A stretch of 64,000 bases of DNA from an uncultured Opitutia bacterium (GTDB lineage: Bacteria > Verrucomicrobiota > Verrucomicrobiia > Opitutales > Opitutaceae), in assembly GCA_903862955.1 (NCBI GenBank), contig CAIPAH010000024.1, positions 186,001 through 250,000 on the forward strand. Direction: 5' to 3'. The position numbers and the translations under genes were made by a program. This document shows, piece after piece, positions 36,316 through 45,570 of the stretch; within the stretch, counting starts at the first letter, position 1; each line of letters starts with the position of its first letter. Below the pieces are notes generated by a model. It was not told where the DNA came from and searched no databases. It saw nothing but the letters and a program-made list of their open reading frames with translations.

Positions 36316-36912
36316 ATGATTTTCTCACCTCGCGCCCTGTTCTCCGGAATCGCGGCGGCCCTGTTGGTGGGATTTTGGACGGGGTGCGAAACGGACGGCG
36401 TCGGAGGCACGAATCCGGAGGTTCCCGCGACCACCACTTCCGCGCAACTGCGCCCCGGTGACAGCCTGACCGTCTCGCTCCAGGGCGTGCCGGATCCGAG
36501 CGTCAACCAAGTGCAGATCGGCGAGCGCGACACGATCAGCCTGCCGTTCATCGGTACCCTCTCGACCGCCAACGCGACGGCGGGCGAACTCGCCCAGCGG
36601 GTCCGCGAGGCCTACATCGCGAAGAAGATCTACATCACCGTCGACGTCTCGGTCAGCGTCACCGAGCGGTATGTCTACGTCGGCGGCGAGGTGACGCGGC
36701 CGGGTCGCATCGTGTGGACGCCCGATCTCACCATTTCCAAGGCCGTGCAGGCCGCGGGCGGATTCACGCTCTACGCCAAGGAGTCACGCGTCAGCCTGAT
36801 CCGCGAGCAGAAGGCCTACGACATCAACATCACCCTCGCGCAAAAAAATCCCGCGCAGGATGTCCGCCTGATGCCGGGCGATTCCGTGCAAGTGCCGCGC
36901 TCGGCGTTCTGA
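36316..36912 (+). CDS. Polysaccharide biosynthesis/export (Wza-like, SLBB) lipoprotein
   Basis: Lipobox-like [90 protein letters not shown]. Confidence 0.88.
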   Translation: MIFSPRALFSGIAAALLVGFWTGCETDGVGGTNPEVPATTTSAQLRPGDSLTVSLQGVPDPSVNQVQIGERDTISLPFIGTLSTANATAGELAQRVREAYIAKKIYITVDVSVSVTERYVYVGGEVTRPGRIVWTPDLTISKAVQAAGGFTLYAKESRVSLIREQKAYDINITLAQKNPAQDVRLMPGDSVQVPRSAF

Positions 36913-36965
36913 GCGCGCCGGGCGTCCGCGCCGATTTTTCCGCCACCCTCAACCACCGCCGGCCC

Positions 36966-38426
36966 ATGAAGCTGTTCCAGACCAAATCCATCGCCCAACT
37001 CCAGGGCGAGGCCAACTCCGACCAGGGACTGCGGCGCAGCCTCACCAGGCTCAATCTCGTCAGCCTCGGTGTCGGCGCGATCATTGGCGCAGGCATCTTC
37101 GTGCTGACCGGCCAGGCCGCCGCGCAATACGCGGGGCCCGCGATCGTCATCTCCTTCATCATCTCCGGCCTCGGCTGCCTCTTCGCCGGCCTGTGCTACG
37201 CGGAATTCGCCGCGATGATCCCGATCGCCGGCAGCGCCTACACCTACGCCTACGCCACGATGGGCGAATTCCTCGCGTGGGTCATCGGCTGGGACCTCAT
37301 CCTGGAGTATCTGTTCTGCGCCCCGACGGTCGCCGTCGGCTGGTCGGGCCACTTCGTCGCCTTCATCAAGGAATTCGGCCTCGTGATCCCGCCGGCCCTG
37401 ACCAGCGCCCCGCTTAATTTCGTCAACGGTCACTTCGTCGCCACCGGCGCAATCCTGAACCTGCCCGCGATGGTGATCATCATCCTGCTCTCGGCGCTGC
37501 TCTACATCGGCATCAAGGAATCGGCCACGTTCAACAACCTGATGGTCATCACCAAGGTCTCCGTGCTGCTGGCCGTCATCGGGTTCGGCGCATGGTATCT
37601 GCTGCGTCACCCGGGCCTCGCGGTGAAGAACTGGACGCCCTTCATCCCGCCGAACACCGGCGTCGAGGGCCAGTTCGGCTGGAGCGGCATCTGGCGCGGC
37701 GCGGGCGTGATCTTCTTCGCCTACATCGGCTTCGACGCCGTCTCCACCTCCGCGCAGGAGGCCAAGAATCCGCAGAAGGACATGCCCGTGGGCATCCTCG
37801 GGTCGCTCGCCGTCTGCACCGTGCTCTTCATCACCATCTCCCTCGTGCTGACGGGCATGTCGAAATACACCGAGCTGAACAACGCCGCCCCGGTCGTGAA
37901 CGCCCTGCAGGCGGCTGGCGCACCGCTGGCCCTCCGCTTCGTGGTCGAGATCGCCGCCATCGCCGGCCTCAGTTCCGTCATCCTCGTGATGCTAATGGGC
38001 CAGCCCCGCATCTTCTTCTCGATGGCCAACGACGGGCTGCTGCCGGCCGTGTTCGCGAAGGTTCACCCGCGCTTCCATACGCCCTACGTGACCACCGTCG
38101 TCACCGGCGTCGCCGCGACGATCATTGGCGGCATCCTTCCGCTTTCGCTCCTCGGCGAGCTCGTCTCGATCGGCACCCTCTTTGCGTTCGTCATCGTCTG
38201 TGTCGCCATCCCGATCCTCCGCTACAAGCAGCCGGGCCTCGCCCGTCCTTTCCGGACGCCGTGGGTGCCGCTCGTGCCGCTGCTCGGCGCCGGCCTGTGT
38301 TTCTGGCAGATGAAGGCCCTGCCGCACGACACGTGGATGCGGCTCATCGTCTGGATGGCGATCGGCTTCGTGATCTACTTCGGCTACAGCCGCCGCCACA
38401 GCAAGCTGAACGCGGGGCAGCAGTAA
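36966..38426 (+). CDS. APC-family amino acid permease
   Basis: [82 protein letters not shown]. Confidence 0.95.
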   Translation: MKLFQTKSIAQLQGEANSDQGLRRSLTRLNLVSLGVGAIIGAGIFVLTGQAAAQYAGPAIVISFIISGLGCLFAGLCYAEFAAMIPIAGSAYTYAYATMGEFLAWVIGWDLILEYLFCAPTVAVGWSGHFVAFIKEFGLVIPPALTSAPLNFVNGHFVATGAILNLPAMVIIILLSALLYIGIKESATFNNLMVITKVSVLLAVIGFGAWYLLRHPGLAVKNWTPFIPPNTGVEGQFGWSGIWRGAGVIFFAYIGFDAVSTSAQEAKNPQKDMPVGILGSLAVCTVLFITISLVLTGMSKYTELNNAAPVVNALQAAGAPLALRFVVEIAAIAGLSSVILVMLMGQPRIFFSMANDGLLPAVFAKVHPRFHTPYVTTVVTGVAATIIGGILPLSLLGELVSIGTLFAFVIVCVAIPILRYKQPGLARPFRTPWVPLVPLLGAGLCFWQMKALPHDTWMRLIVWMAIGFVIYFGYSRRHSKLNAGQQ

Positions 38427-38448
38427 GCTGTCAGCTCCGGAAAATTTT

Positions 38449-38505
38449 AGCCGGAAGCCAGGAAGCCACGAAACGGATCGATTCCTGGCTTCCTGGCTTC
38501 CGGCT
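38449..38505. terminator. 20-bp perfect inverted repeat AGCCGGAAGCCAGGAAGCCA/TGGCTTCCTGGCTTCCGGCT between convergent genes; likely bidirectional terminator and/or repeat element
   Basis: Perfect arms 38449-38468 and 38486-38505, flanked by aaaatttt and taaaaaa. Confidence 0.75.
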
Positions 38506-38530
38506 TAAAAAAGACCTATCCGCTTCCGGC

Positions 38531-39544
38531 TTACTTCGAGAGCTCCGCGGCCATGTCCTTGGCGAAATACGTCAGGATCATCTCCGCCCCGGCGCGCCGG
38601 ATGGCCAGCAATGACTCGTGCCGCGTCCGGGCGAGGTCCAGCCAGCCGAGCCGTGCGGCGGCGTGCAACTGGGCGTATTCGCCCGAAACCTGGTAGGCCG
38701 CCACGGGTTTGCGCGTGGCCATCCGCACTTCGCGGATGATGTCGAGATACGGGCCGGCCGGTTTGACCATGATGATGTCCGCGCCCTCCGCGGCATCCAG
38801 CGTGGCCTCGATGATCGCCGAGCGGCGATTGCCCGGGCCAAGCTGATACGTGGCCTTGCTGAGGAGCTTCGTCCCCGCCGCCTTCGCGCTGCCGACCGCG
38901 TCCCGGAAAGGACCGTAGTAGGCGGAGTTAAATTTCGCCGAGTAGGCCATGATGCCCGTCCCCGTGAAATCCGCGGCGTCCAATGCCTTCCGGATCGCCA
39001 GCACGCGCCCGTCCATCATGTCGCTCGGCGCCACGAGGTCCACGCCCGCGCGGGCGTGCAGGACGGCCATCTTGGCCAAAATCGCCACGGTGCGGTCGTT
39101 CTCGACGTCGTCCCGGGCCGCATTCAACACGCCGTCGTGGCCGTGCGTCGTGTAGGGATCGAGCGCGATGTCGGTCATCACCGTGATTTCCGGCACCTGC
39201 TGCTTCACCGCGCGCACCGCGCGCAGGATCAGCCCGTCCTCGTGCAGCGCCGCCGTGCCTTCCTCGTCCTTGAGCTTGGCGTCAAGCTTCGGGAACAACG
39301 CCACCGCCGGCACGCCCAGCTTGGCCAGGGCGCGGCATTCCTTGACGAGGTCGGCAATGCTCAACCGGCTGACGCCGGGCATCGACGCGATCGGCTCGGG
39401 GGCGCGTTTGCCCTCCACCACGAAGAGCGGGGCGATGAAATTCGCCGGGCGCAGCACCGTTTCCTCGGTCATGGCGCGCAGGCTGGCCGTCCGGCGCAAC
39501 CGGCGGGGGCGTTGGGTTAAATCGAGCTTGAAGTTGTCCGGCAT
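38531..39544 (-). CDS. hemB: Delta-aminolevulinic acid dehydratase (porphobilinogen synthase)
   Basis: RPRRLRRTASLRAMTEETVLRPANFIAPLFVVEG; DVENDRTVAILAKMAVLHARAGVDLVAPSDMMDGRV; IMVKPAGPYLDIIREV. Confidence 0.96.
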   Translation of the reverse strand: MPDNFKLDLTQRPRRLRRTASLRAMTEETVLRPANFIAPLFVVEGKRAPEPIASMPGVSRLSIADLVKECRALAKLGVPAVALFPKLDAKLKDEEGTAALHEDGLILRAVRAVKQQVPEITVMTDIALDPYTTHGHDGVLNAARDDVENDRTVAILAKMAVLHARAGVDLVAPSDMMDGRVLAIRKALDAADFTGTGIMAYSAKFNSAYYGPFRDAVGSAKAAGTKLLSKATYQLGPGNRRSAIIEATLDAAEGADIIMVKPAGPYLDIIREVRMATRKPVAAYQVSGEYAQLHAAARLGWLDLARTRHESLLAIRRAGAEMILTYFAKDMAAELSK

Positions 39545-39641
39545 AATCGCGTTCTTCCATGAGAGCACGCCATGCCCCGGTCCGCCACACGATTTTGCAC
39601 CGTCCCCCGCCGTCCCACCCCGACGACGCGAACGACGCGCT

Positions 39642-39665
39642 GCGGTTGTTAAGTCCGACAACCGC
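39642..39665. promoter_or_regulatory. Stem-loop GCGGTTGT-TAAGTCCG-ACAACCGC in the hemB/cysS divergent intergenic region
   Basis: Perfect 8-bp stem with 8-nt loop. Confidence 0.4.
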
Positions 39666-39754
39666 CCGGCGCCATCACGCGCCGCACCCGGCAAGAATCG
39701 CGTTCCGCTGCGGCGGAATTTCAGGTAGCAACCTCCACCGACCCTTCCCTTTTC

Positions 39755-41140
39755 ATGGCCATCAAGCTTTTCGACTCGTTCTCCCGGGAGATCCGCGAAC
39801 TCCGCAACCCGGATCCCAACAATCCGGCCGACGTCTTCAGTTTTTATAACTGCGGTCTGACGGTCTATGCGTCCGCGCATATCGGCAACTTCCGCACCTT
39901 TGTCATCAACGACGTTCTCCGCCGCCTCCTCATCCTTGAGCACGGTGCCGGCAAGGTGCGTTACGTTCGCAACCTGACTGACGTTGATGACAAGACGATC
40001 GCCCGCGCCCGCGAGGAGGGCCGCACGCTCGCTGAAGTCACGAAGGAATGGACGGACAAATTCCATGCCGACTGCGACAAGCTCAATTGTCTGCCCATGG
40101 AGGCTAAGTTTGAGCCCCGGGCCACCAGCTACATCAAGGAGCAGGTCGACATGATTGACGTGCTCATGAAGAAGGGAAACGCCTACCGCGCCCCCGACGG
40201 TTCGGTTTATTTCAAGGTCTCTTCCTTCGACCACTACGGTGAGCTCTCCCGCGTGAAGGAGCGGGAACTCAAGTTGGGCAGCGCCCTGAAGACCATGGCC
40301 GCCGATGCCGATGAAAAAGACGACGTCAGCGATTTTGCCCTCTGGAAAGCCCACAAGGACGAGGATGGCGTGAACAGCTGGGACAGCCCGTGGGGCCGCG
40401 GCCGGCCCGGCTGGCACATCGAGTGCAGCGCCATGAGCAAAGCGCTTCTTGGCACAACCATCGATTTGCACACCGGGGCCGTGGACCTGCTGTTCCCCCA
40501 TCATGAAAACGAGATCGCCCAGAGTGAGTGCTGTAACGGGCAACAATTCTCCCGCCATTGGTATCATAACGAGCACCTGCTTGTGGATGGCAAGAAGATG
40601 AGCAAGAGCCTGGGTAACTACTACACACTCGATGACCTCCTAGCCAAGGGAGCCTCTCCAATGGCCGTGCGCTACGCCCTGCTCTCAGGCCACCCGCGCA
40701 AGCAGCTCAACTTCACGCTCGATTCGCTCCACGCCGCGGAGAGCGCAATCAAGACGCTCCGCGAATACCGCGCCACCTTGCCGGCCGGGACAACTGGAGC
40801 CCACGACACGTTTGGTCACGTCCTGGCGATCCTGCAGGACGACCTGAATGTTCCGGGCGCGCTTGGCGCCGTCTTCACGCTGGTCAATCGCAAGGCCGGC
40901 GAAGCCGACCTGGCCTCCTTCGACCGGGTCATGTTCGCGCTCGGACTCGACTTGAAGGCCGCCGAACCCGCCAAAGCCAGTGCGCCCGCGAACATCACCG
41001 CCCTCGCCGAAAAGCGCTGGGCCGCCAAAGCCGCCAAGGACTTCGCGTCGGCCGACGCCCTGCGCAAGGAACTGACCGCCGCCGGCTGGTCCATGCTCGA
41101 CCGCAAGGACGGCTACTCGCTCGAACCGCTGAAGAAGTAG
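39755..41140 (+). CDS. cysS: Cysteinyl-tRNA synthetase
   Basis: VFSFYNCGLTVYASAHIGNFRTFVINDVLRR; GRPGWHIECSAMS; DLLFPHHENEIAQSE; MSKSLGN. Confidence 0.97.
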   Translation: MAIKLFDSFSREIRELRNPDPNNPADVFSFYNCGLTVYASAHIGNFRTFVINDVLRRLLILEHGAGKVRYVRNLTDVDDKTIARAREEGRTLAEVTKEWTDKFHADCDKLNCLPMEAKFEPRATSYIKEQVDMIDVLMKKGNAYRAPDGSVYFKVSSFDHYGELSRVKERELKLGSALKTMAADADEKDDVSDFALWKAHKDEDGVNSWDSPWGRGRPGWHIECSAMSKALLGTTIDLHTGAVDLLFPHHENEIAQSECCNGQQFSRHWYHNEHLLVDGKKMSKSLGNYYTLDDLLAKGASPMAVRYALLSGHPRKQLNFTLDSLHAAESAIKTLREYRATLPAGTTGAHDTFGHVLAILQDDLNVPGALGAVFTLVNRKAGEADLASFDRVMFALGLDLKAAEPAKASAPANITALAEKRWAAKAAKDFASADALRKELTAAGWSMLDRKDGYSLEPLKK

Positions 41141-41165
41141 CGTGAACCAAACCGCTCCAGCTTCC

Positions 41166-41390
41166 TCACGATGCCCTGTGCACCGCGCGCACCGACACGA
41201 TCTGGTCGGGATTGATCACGACCAAGAACGGAGGGTTCTCTTCGTCCGGGTAAAGTATCAGGTCCCGGGTGTTGGGATGCATTTGCGCGTGGTCCGGATG
41301 AGGCAGCAGATGCCGGTCGCCGCTGGCCAATGTAACCTCCAGCGGGAAGACCACCGGCCGTCCCAACAGTCGCTCCAGGGAAGCTCTCAT
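41166..41390 (-). CDS. Small hypothetical protein
   Basis: MRASLERLLGRPVVFPLEVTLASGDRHLLPHPDHAQMHPNTRDLILYPDEENPPFLVVINPDQIVSVRAVHRAS; convergent with cysS. Confidence 0.6.
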   Translation of the reverse strand: MRASLERLLGRPVVFPLEVTLASGDRHLLPHPDHAQMHPNTRDLILYPDEENPPFLVVINPDQIVSVRAVHRAS

Positions 41391-41540
41391 GCCGCCCAGT
41401 CTAGCCGCCAGACGCGTCGGCACAAGGGGTGGCATCGTAATTTATCCGCAAGCATCCCTGAATTGACACCCAAGCAGGCTGCCCCGCTTATCTCCCTTTC
41501 GGCCCTGCAATCGTAGGCAGGACCGCAACCCACCCAGACC

Positions 41541-43457
41541 ATGTCCATGTCCCCGCTCGAAGAACTCCGCCACTCCGCCTCGCACATCATGGCGACGGCC
41601 ATCCTCCGTCTGTTCCCGGACGCCAAGCTCGACATCGGACCGCCGACGGACACCGGCTTTTATTACGACATCGACCTCGACCACAAGCTGACGGCCGACG
41701 ACCTCATCAAGATCGAGGCCGAGATGAAGAAGATCGCCGACGAGAACCAACCGTTCCTCCGCAAGGAGGTCTCGCGCGATGAAGCAGTCGAGATCATCAA
41801 GTCCCGCGGCCAGGAGCGCTACAAGCTGGGCCGCCTCGCCGACATTCCCGAGGGCGAGAAGATCTCGTTCTACTCCAACGGCGAGTTCACCGACCTCTGC
41901 GCGGGCACGCACGTCCGCTACTCGTCGAAATTGAAGGCGTTCAAGCTGCTCTCCATCGCTGGCGCGTATCACCGTGGCGACGAGAAGAACAAGCAGCTCC
42001 AACGCATCTACGGCACCGCCTTCCCGACGAAGGACGAGCTGGCCGCCTACCTCGAGCAGCAGGAGCAGGCCAAGGCCCGCGACCACCGCAAGCTCGGCAA
42101 GGACTTGAAGCTCTTCGTCATCGACGAGGACGTCGGCCAGGGTCTCATTCTCTGGACCCCGCACGGCTCCATCATCCGGCAGGAGCTGCAGAATTTCATC
42201 GGCGGCGAGCTGCAGAAACAGGGCTATTCCCAGGTCTTCACGCCGCACATCGGCAAGCTCGAGCTCTACAAGACCTCCGGCCACTTCCCGTATTACAAGG
42301 ACTCGCAGTTCTCCCCCGTCTTCGAAAACGAGTCGCTCGCCAAAGTCATCACCGAGGGCTGCTCGTGCGGCGAGGCGTTCGCGCGTCTCGAGGCCGTGTC
42401 CGCCCACCTCGCATCGCAGATCAACGCACGCACCGGCAAGGAGACCATCACGCCCGACCGCGTGAAGCCAGACGCGCAGCTGCTCGACGGCTTCATGCTG
42501 AAGCCGATGAACTGCCCGCATCACATCAAGATCTTCGCCTCGCAACCGCATTCCTACCGCGACCTGCCCGTGCGCCTCGCGGAATTCGGCACCGTCTACC
42601 GCTGGGAGCAGTCCGGCGAACTCAACGGCATGACGCGCGTCCGCGGCTTCACCCAGGACGACGCCCATCTTTTCTGCACCGAGGAACAGGTCCCGCAGGA
42701 GCTGATCGGTTGCCTCGAGCTCGTGAAGATCGTACTCACCACGCTCGGCATGAGCGACTATCGCGTCCGCGTGGGCATGCGCGATCCCGACTCCAAGAAA
42801 TACACCGGCGATTCCGCCAACTGGGACAAGGCCGAGGCCGCCTGCCGCGCCGCCGCGCAAACGCTCGGTGTGTCCTTCACCGAGGAGCCGGGCGAGGCCG
42901 CGTTTTACGGCCCCAAGATCGACTTTGTCATCAAGGACGTCATCGGCCGCGAATGGCAGCTCGGCACCGTGCAGGTGGACTACAACCTGCCCGTGCGCTT
43001 CGACCTGTCCTACATCGGCGCCGACAACCAGCCGCACCGCCCCGTGATGGTCCACCGCGCGCCCTTTGGCTCGATGGAGCGTTTCTGCGGCGTGCTGATC
43101 GAGCACTTCGGCGGCGACTTCCCCGCTTGGCTCGCGCCCGAGCAGGTGCGCCTGGTGCCCATCAGCGACAAGCTCAACGACTACGCCGGCGGACTGCTGG
43201 CCAAACTCAAGGCCGAGGGCCTCCGCGCGACACTCGACTCCCACAGCGACAAGCTCGGCGCCAAGATCCGCCGCGCCGAGCTCGACAAGGTGCCCTACAC
43301 GCTTGTCATCGGCCAAAAGGAAGCTGACGCCCAGAGCGTCTCCGTCCGCAGCCGCGCCCGCGGCGACGAGGGCGTGATGACCAGCGACGCGTTTCTCACG
43401 AAGCTCAAGGCCGAGGTCGCCACCCGCGCGCTGCCGTTGAAGAAGTCATCGGGCTGA
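41541..43457 (+). CDS. thrS: Threonyl-tRNA synthetase
   Basis: LRHSASHIMATAI; DLCAGTHVRYSSKLKAFKLLSIAGAYHRGDEKN; PMNCPHHIKIFASQPHSYRDLPVRLAEFGTVYRWEQSGEL; HRAPFGSMERF. Confidence 0.97.
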   Translation: MSMSPLEELRHSASHIMATAILRLFPDAKLDIGPPTDTGFYYDIDLDHKLTADDLIKIEAEMKKIADENQPFLRKEVSRDEAVEIIKSRGQERYKLGRLADIPEGEKISFYSNGEFTDLCAGTHVRYSSKLKAFKLLSIAGAYHRGDEKNKQLQRIYGTAFPTKDELAAYLEQQEQAKARDHRKLGKDLKLFVIDEDVGQGLILWTPHGSIIRQELQNFIGGELQKQGYSQVFTPHIGKLELYKTSGHFPYYKDSQFSPVFENESLAKVITEGCSCGEAFARLEAVSAHLASQINARTGKETITPDRVKPDAQLLDGFMLKPMNCPHHIKIFASQPHSYRDLPVRLAEFGTVYRWEQSGELNGMTRVRGFTQDDAHLFCTEEQVPQELIGCLELVKIVLTTLGMSDYRVRVGMRDPDSKKYTGDSANWDKAEAACRAAAQTLGVSFTEEPGEAAFYGPKIDFVIKDVIGREWQLGTVQVDYNLPVRFDLSYIGADNQPHRPVMVHRAPFGSMERFCGVLIEHFGGDFPAWLAPEQVRLVPISDKLNDYAGGLLAKLKAEGLRATLDSHSDKLGAKIRRAELDKVPYTLVIGQKEADAQSVSVRSRARGDEGVMTSDAFLTKLKAEVATRALPLKKSSG

Positions 43458-43484
43458 GGTGGAGCGCATTGTCCCAAATGCGCT
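43458..43484 (+). repeat. REP (left) GGTGGAGCGCATTGTCCCAAATGCGCT
   Basis: 27-nt match, inverted, to 43935-43961; begins immediately after the thrS stop codon. Confidence 0.85.
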
Positions 43485-43485
43485 G

Positions 43486-43926
43486 TTAGACTCCGCTCCA
43501 CCAGTAAGCCCATGATTCCTCATCCGGGCACAATCCCTTCACGACCGGATTGCGGCGGATATAGTCCCACGTCTCAGCCTCGAGCTTGTCGCTGCGGATC
43601 CGGTGGTCGAAGAAGTTATCCTGCCAAATTACGCCGTGCAGCCGAGCCGTGCCCCGCTTCCATTCGCGAACGGTAGCCGCCATGCCGGCTTCTCTCGAGA
43701 AAGCTAGCAGCACGTGCAAATGATCCGGCATGAGCAGGAACAGTTTGCACCTCCATCTACCGGAGGCGTGATACCGATGTGCGGCTTTCAGAAGGTTGGC
43801 CGCCAGACCCGGCGAGATGAGAGGTCTGGCTTGGCTGGCATCCACACGAATGCGGATGTGAAATACTGAGCCGTCATTCACCCAGCCGGGCGTGTTGTGA
43901 CTAAGTCTGAGCGGGTAGTCCTTCAT
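43486..43926 (-). CDS. REP-associated tyrosine transposase (RAYT; Y1_Tnp/IS200-like HUH family)
   Basis: FHIRIRVDASQ; CKLFLLMPDHLHVLLAFSRE (HUH-type H-x-H); WQDNFFDHRIRSDKLEAETWDYIRRNPVVKGLCPDEESWAYWWSG, typical RAYT C-terminus. Confidence 0.9.
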   Translation of the reverse strand: MKDYPLRLSHNTPGWVNDGSVFHIRIRVDASQARPLISPGLAANLLKAAHRYHASGRWRCKLFLLMPDHLHVLLAFSREAGMAATVREWKRGTARLHGVIWQDNFFDHRIRSDKLEAETWDYIRRNPVVKGLCPDEESWAYWWSGV

Positions 43927-43934
43927 GCGATGAA

Positions 43935-43961
43935 AACACGTTAGGGACAACGCGTTCCACC
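43935..43961 (-). repeat. REP (right), minus-strand reading GGTGGAACGCGTTGTCCCTAACGTGTT
   Basis: Inverted relative to 43458-43484; abuts the stop codon of the aldehyde dehydrogenase gene. Confidence 0.85.
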
Positions 43962-45547
43962 TAAGAAGGATTTCTCGTAATTTCCCCGTTCACGAGCCGC
44001 AGCAGGCCGAGCGGGTTCGCCTTCCGCAGCTCGGCGGGCAGCAGCTCGTCCGAGAAATTCTGGTAGCACACCAGCCGCGCCCAGCGGTTGAGCGCGCGCG
44101 TGCCGACCGACGTGCTGCGGCCGCCATCGCTCGTCGAGGGATATGGGCCGCCGTGCACGATTGCCGCGCTGACTTCCAACCCCGTCGGATAGCCATTCAG
44201 GATCAAACGGCCCGCTTTCGCCGCCAGCAGTTCGATCAATTCGCCCTGCCCCGCGGCCTCCGCTGCACCAGCCTGCACGGTCGCGGTCAGGCTGCCTTCG
44301 AGGTGGCGCGCCACGTCCAGCATCTCCGCGCCGTCGTGGCACCAGACGACCAGTGAGCTGGGCCCGAAAATCTCCTCCGACAGGCTCCCATTCTTCAGGA
44401 AAATCGCCGCGTCCGTCTCAAACCACACCGGCGCCGCGCCGCAGGCCGTCACCGCCTTGGCTTCCGCGATCACCTTCACGCCTAGCTGTTTCGCGCGAGT
44501 CGCCGTGTTAGACACGAAATTTTTTCGAATGCCCGCCGTGAGCATCGCGCCTTCTGGCGTCGCCGCCAGCTTTGCGGTCAACGCGCGGATAAACTGCTCC
44601 GCCGCCGGCGAGCGCTGCAGCACGATCAACCCGGGATTGGTGCAAAACTGACCGACGTTCAGCGTCGCCGACGCGTGCAGGCCATCGACGATCGCCGCCG
44701 CCCGCTCCGCGAGCGCACCCCGCAGGATGAACACCGGGTTGATGCTGCCCATTTCGGCATACACGGGGATCGGCTCGGTCCGCGCAGCCGCCAGGTCCAC
44801 CAGCGCGCGGCCGCCCTTGAGCGAACCGGTGAAGCCCACGGCCTTCACCAGCGGATGTTTCACTAATGCCTGGCCGAGCTCGAATCCGGCATCGAAGAGG
44901 AGCGAGAACGAACCCTCGGGCAGCCCGCATTCCTTCACGGCGTCGACAATCAGCCGGCCAACGAGCTCACCGGTGCCCGGATGCGCCGGGTGGGCCTTGA
45001 CGATCACAGGGCAGCCCGCGGCGAAGGCCGACGCGGTGTCGCCGCCCGCCACCGAGTAGGCGAAGGGGAAATTGCTCGAGCCAAACACCACCACGGGTCC
45101 GAACGGGCGCAGCATCGAGCGGTGATCGGGCTTTGGCAGGGGCTTGCGCTCGGGCAGCGCCGTCTCGATGCGCGCATCCAGCCAGTCGCCGCGCGCGGCG
45201 GTCTCGCCGTAGAGCCGGAGCTGCCCGGACGTGCGCGCGACTTCACCGGTGCAGCGCGCCAGGGGCAGCCCTGTCTCCTGCACACCCATTGCCGCGAGCA
45301 CCGCAGCATTTTGATCCAGCTTGTCCGCGATCAGCCGGAGAAACCGGTTGCGCTCCGCACCGGGCAACCGGGCCCAGCGAGGCGCAGCCGCTGCTGCCAT
45401 TTGGACCGCGCTCTCCAGCTCCGCAGTGGAGGCCGAGTGAAAAACCGGCTCGAGGTCCTTCCCTTCCGTCGGATCGAACGCCCGGAACGTGGCGCCGCCC
45501 GGCGTGCCGCTATCCGAGCCGATGAACGAAAGACCGCGTAGTTGCAT
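43961..45547 (-). CDS. Aldehyde dehydrogenase, alpha-ketoglutarate semialdehyde (2,5-dioxovalerate) dehydrogenase type
   Basis: FRAFDPTEGKDLEPVFHSASTAELESAVQ; GPVVVFGSSNFPFAYSVAGGDTASAFAAGCPVIVKAHPAHPGT; ASATLNVGQFCTNPGL; context. Confidence 0.9.
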   Translation of the reverse strand: MQLRGLSFIGSDSGTPGGATFRAFDPTEGKDLEPVFHSASTAELESAVQMAAAAAPRWARLPGAERNRFLRLIADKLDQNAAVLAAMGVQETGLPLARCTGEVARTSGQLRLYGETAARGDWLDARIETALPERKPLPKPDHRSMLRPFGPVVVFGSSNFPFAYSVAGGDTASAFAAGCPVIVKAHPAHPGTGELVGRLIVDAVKECGLPEGSFSLLFDAGFELGQALVKHPLVKAVGFTGSLKGGRALVDLAAARTEPIPVYAEMGSINPVFILRGALAERAAAIVDGLHASATLNVGQFCTNPGLIVLQRSPAAEQFIRALTAKLAATPEGAMLTAGIRKNFVSNTATRAKQLGVKVIAEAKAVTACGAAPVWFETDAAIFLKNGSLSEEIFGPSSLVVWCHDGAEMLDVARHLEGSLTATVQAGAAEAAGQGELIELLAAKAGRLILNGYPTGLEVSAAIVHGGPYPSTSDGGRSTSVGTRALNRWARLVCYQNFSDELLPAELRKANPLGLLRLVNGEITRNPS

Positions 45548-45570
45548 GGATCAAAGCAAGGACCTTCCCG

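Noticed and set aside
41442-43316. 624-aa minus-strand ORF
   Set aside because: Antisense to thrS; shadow ORF of high-GC3 coding DNA.
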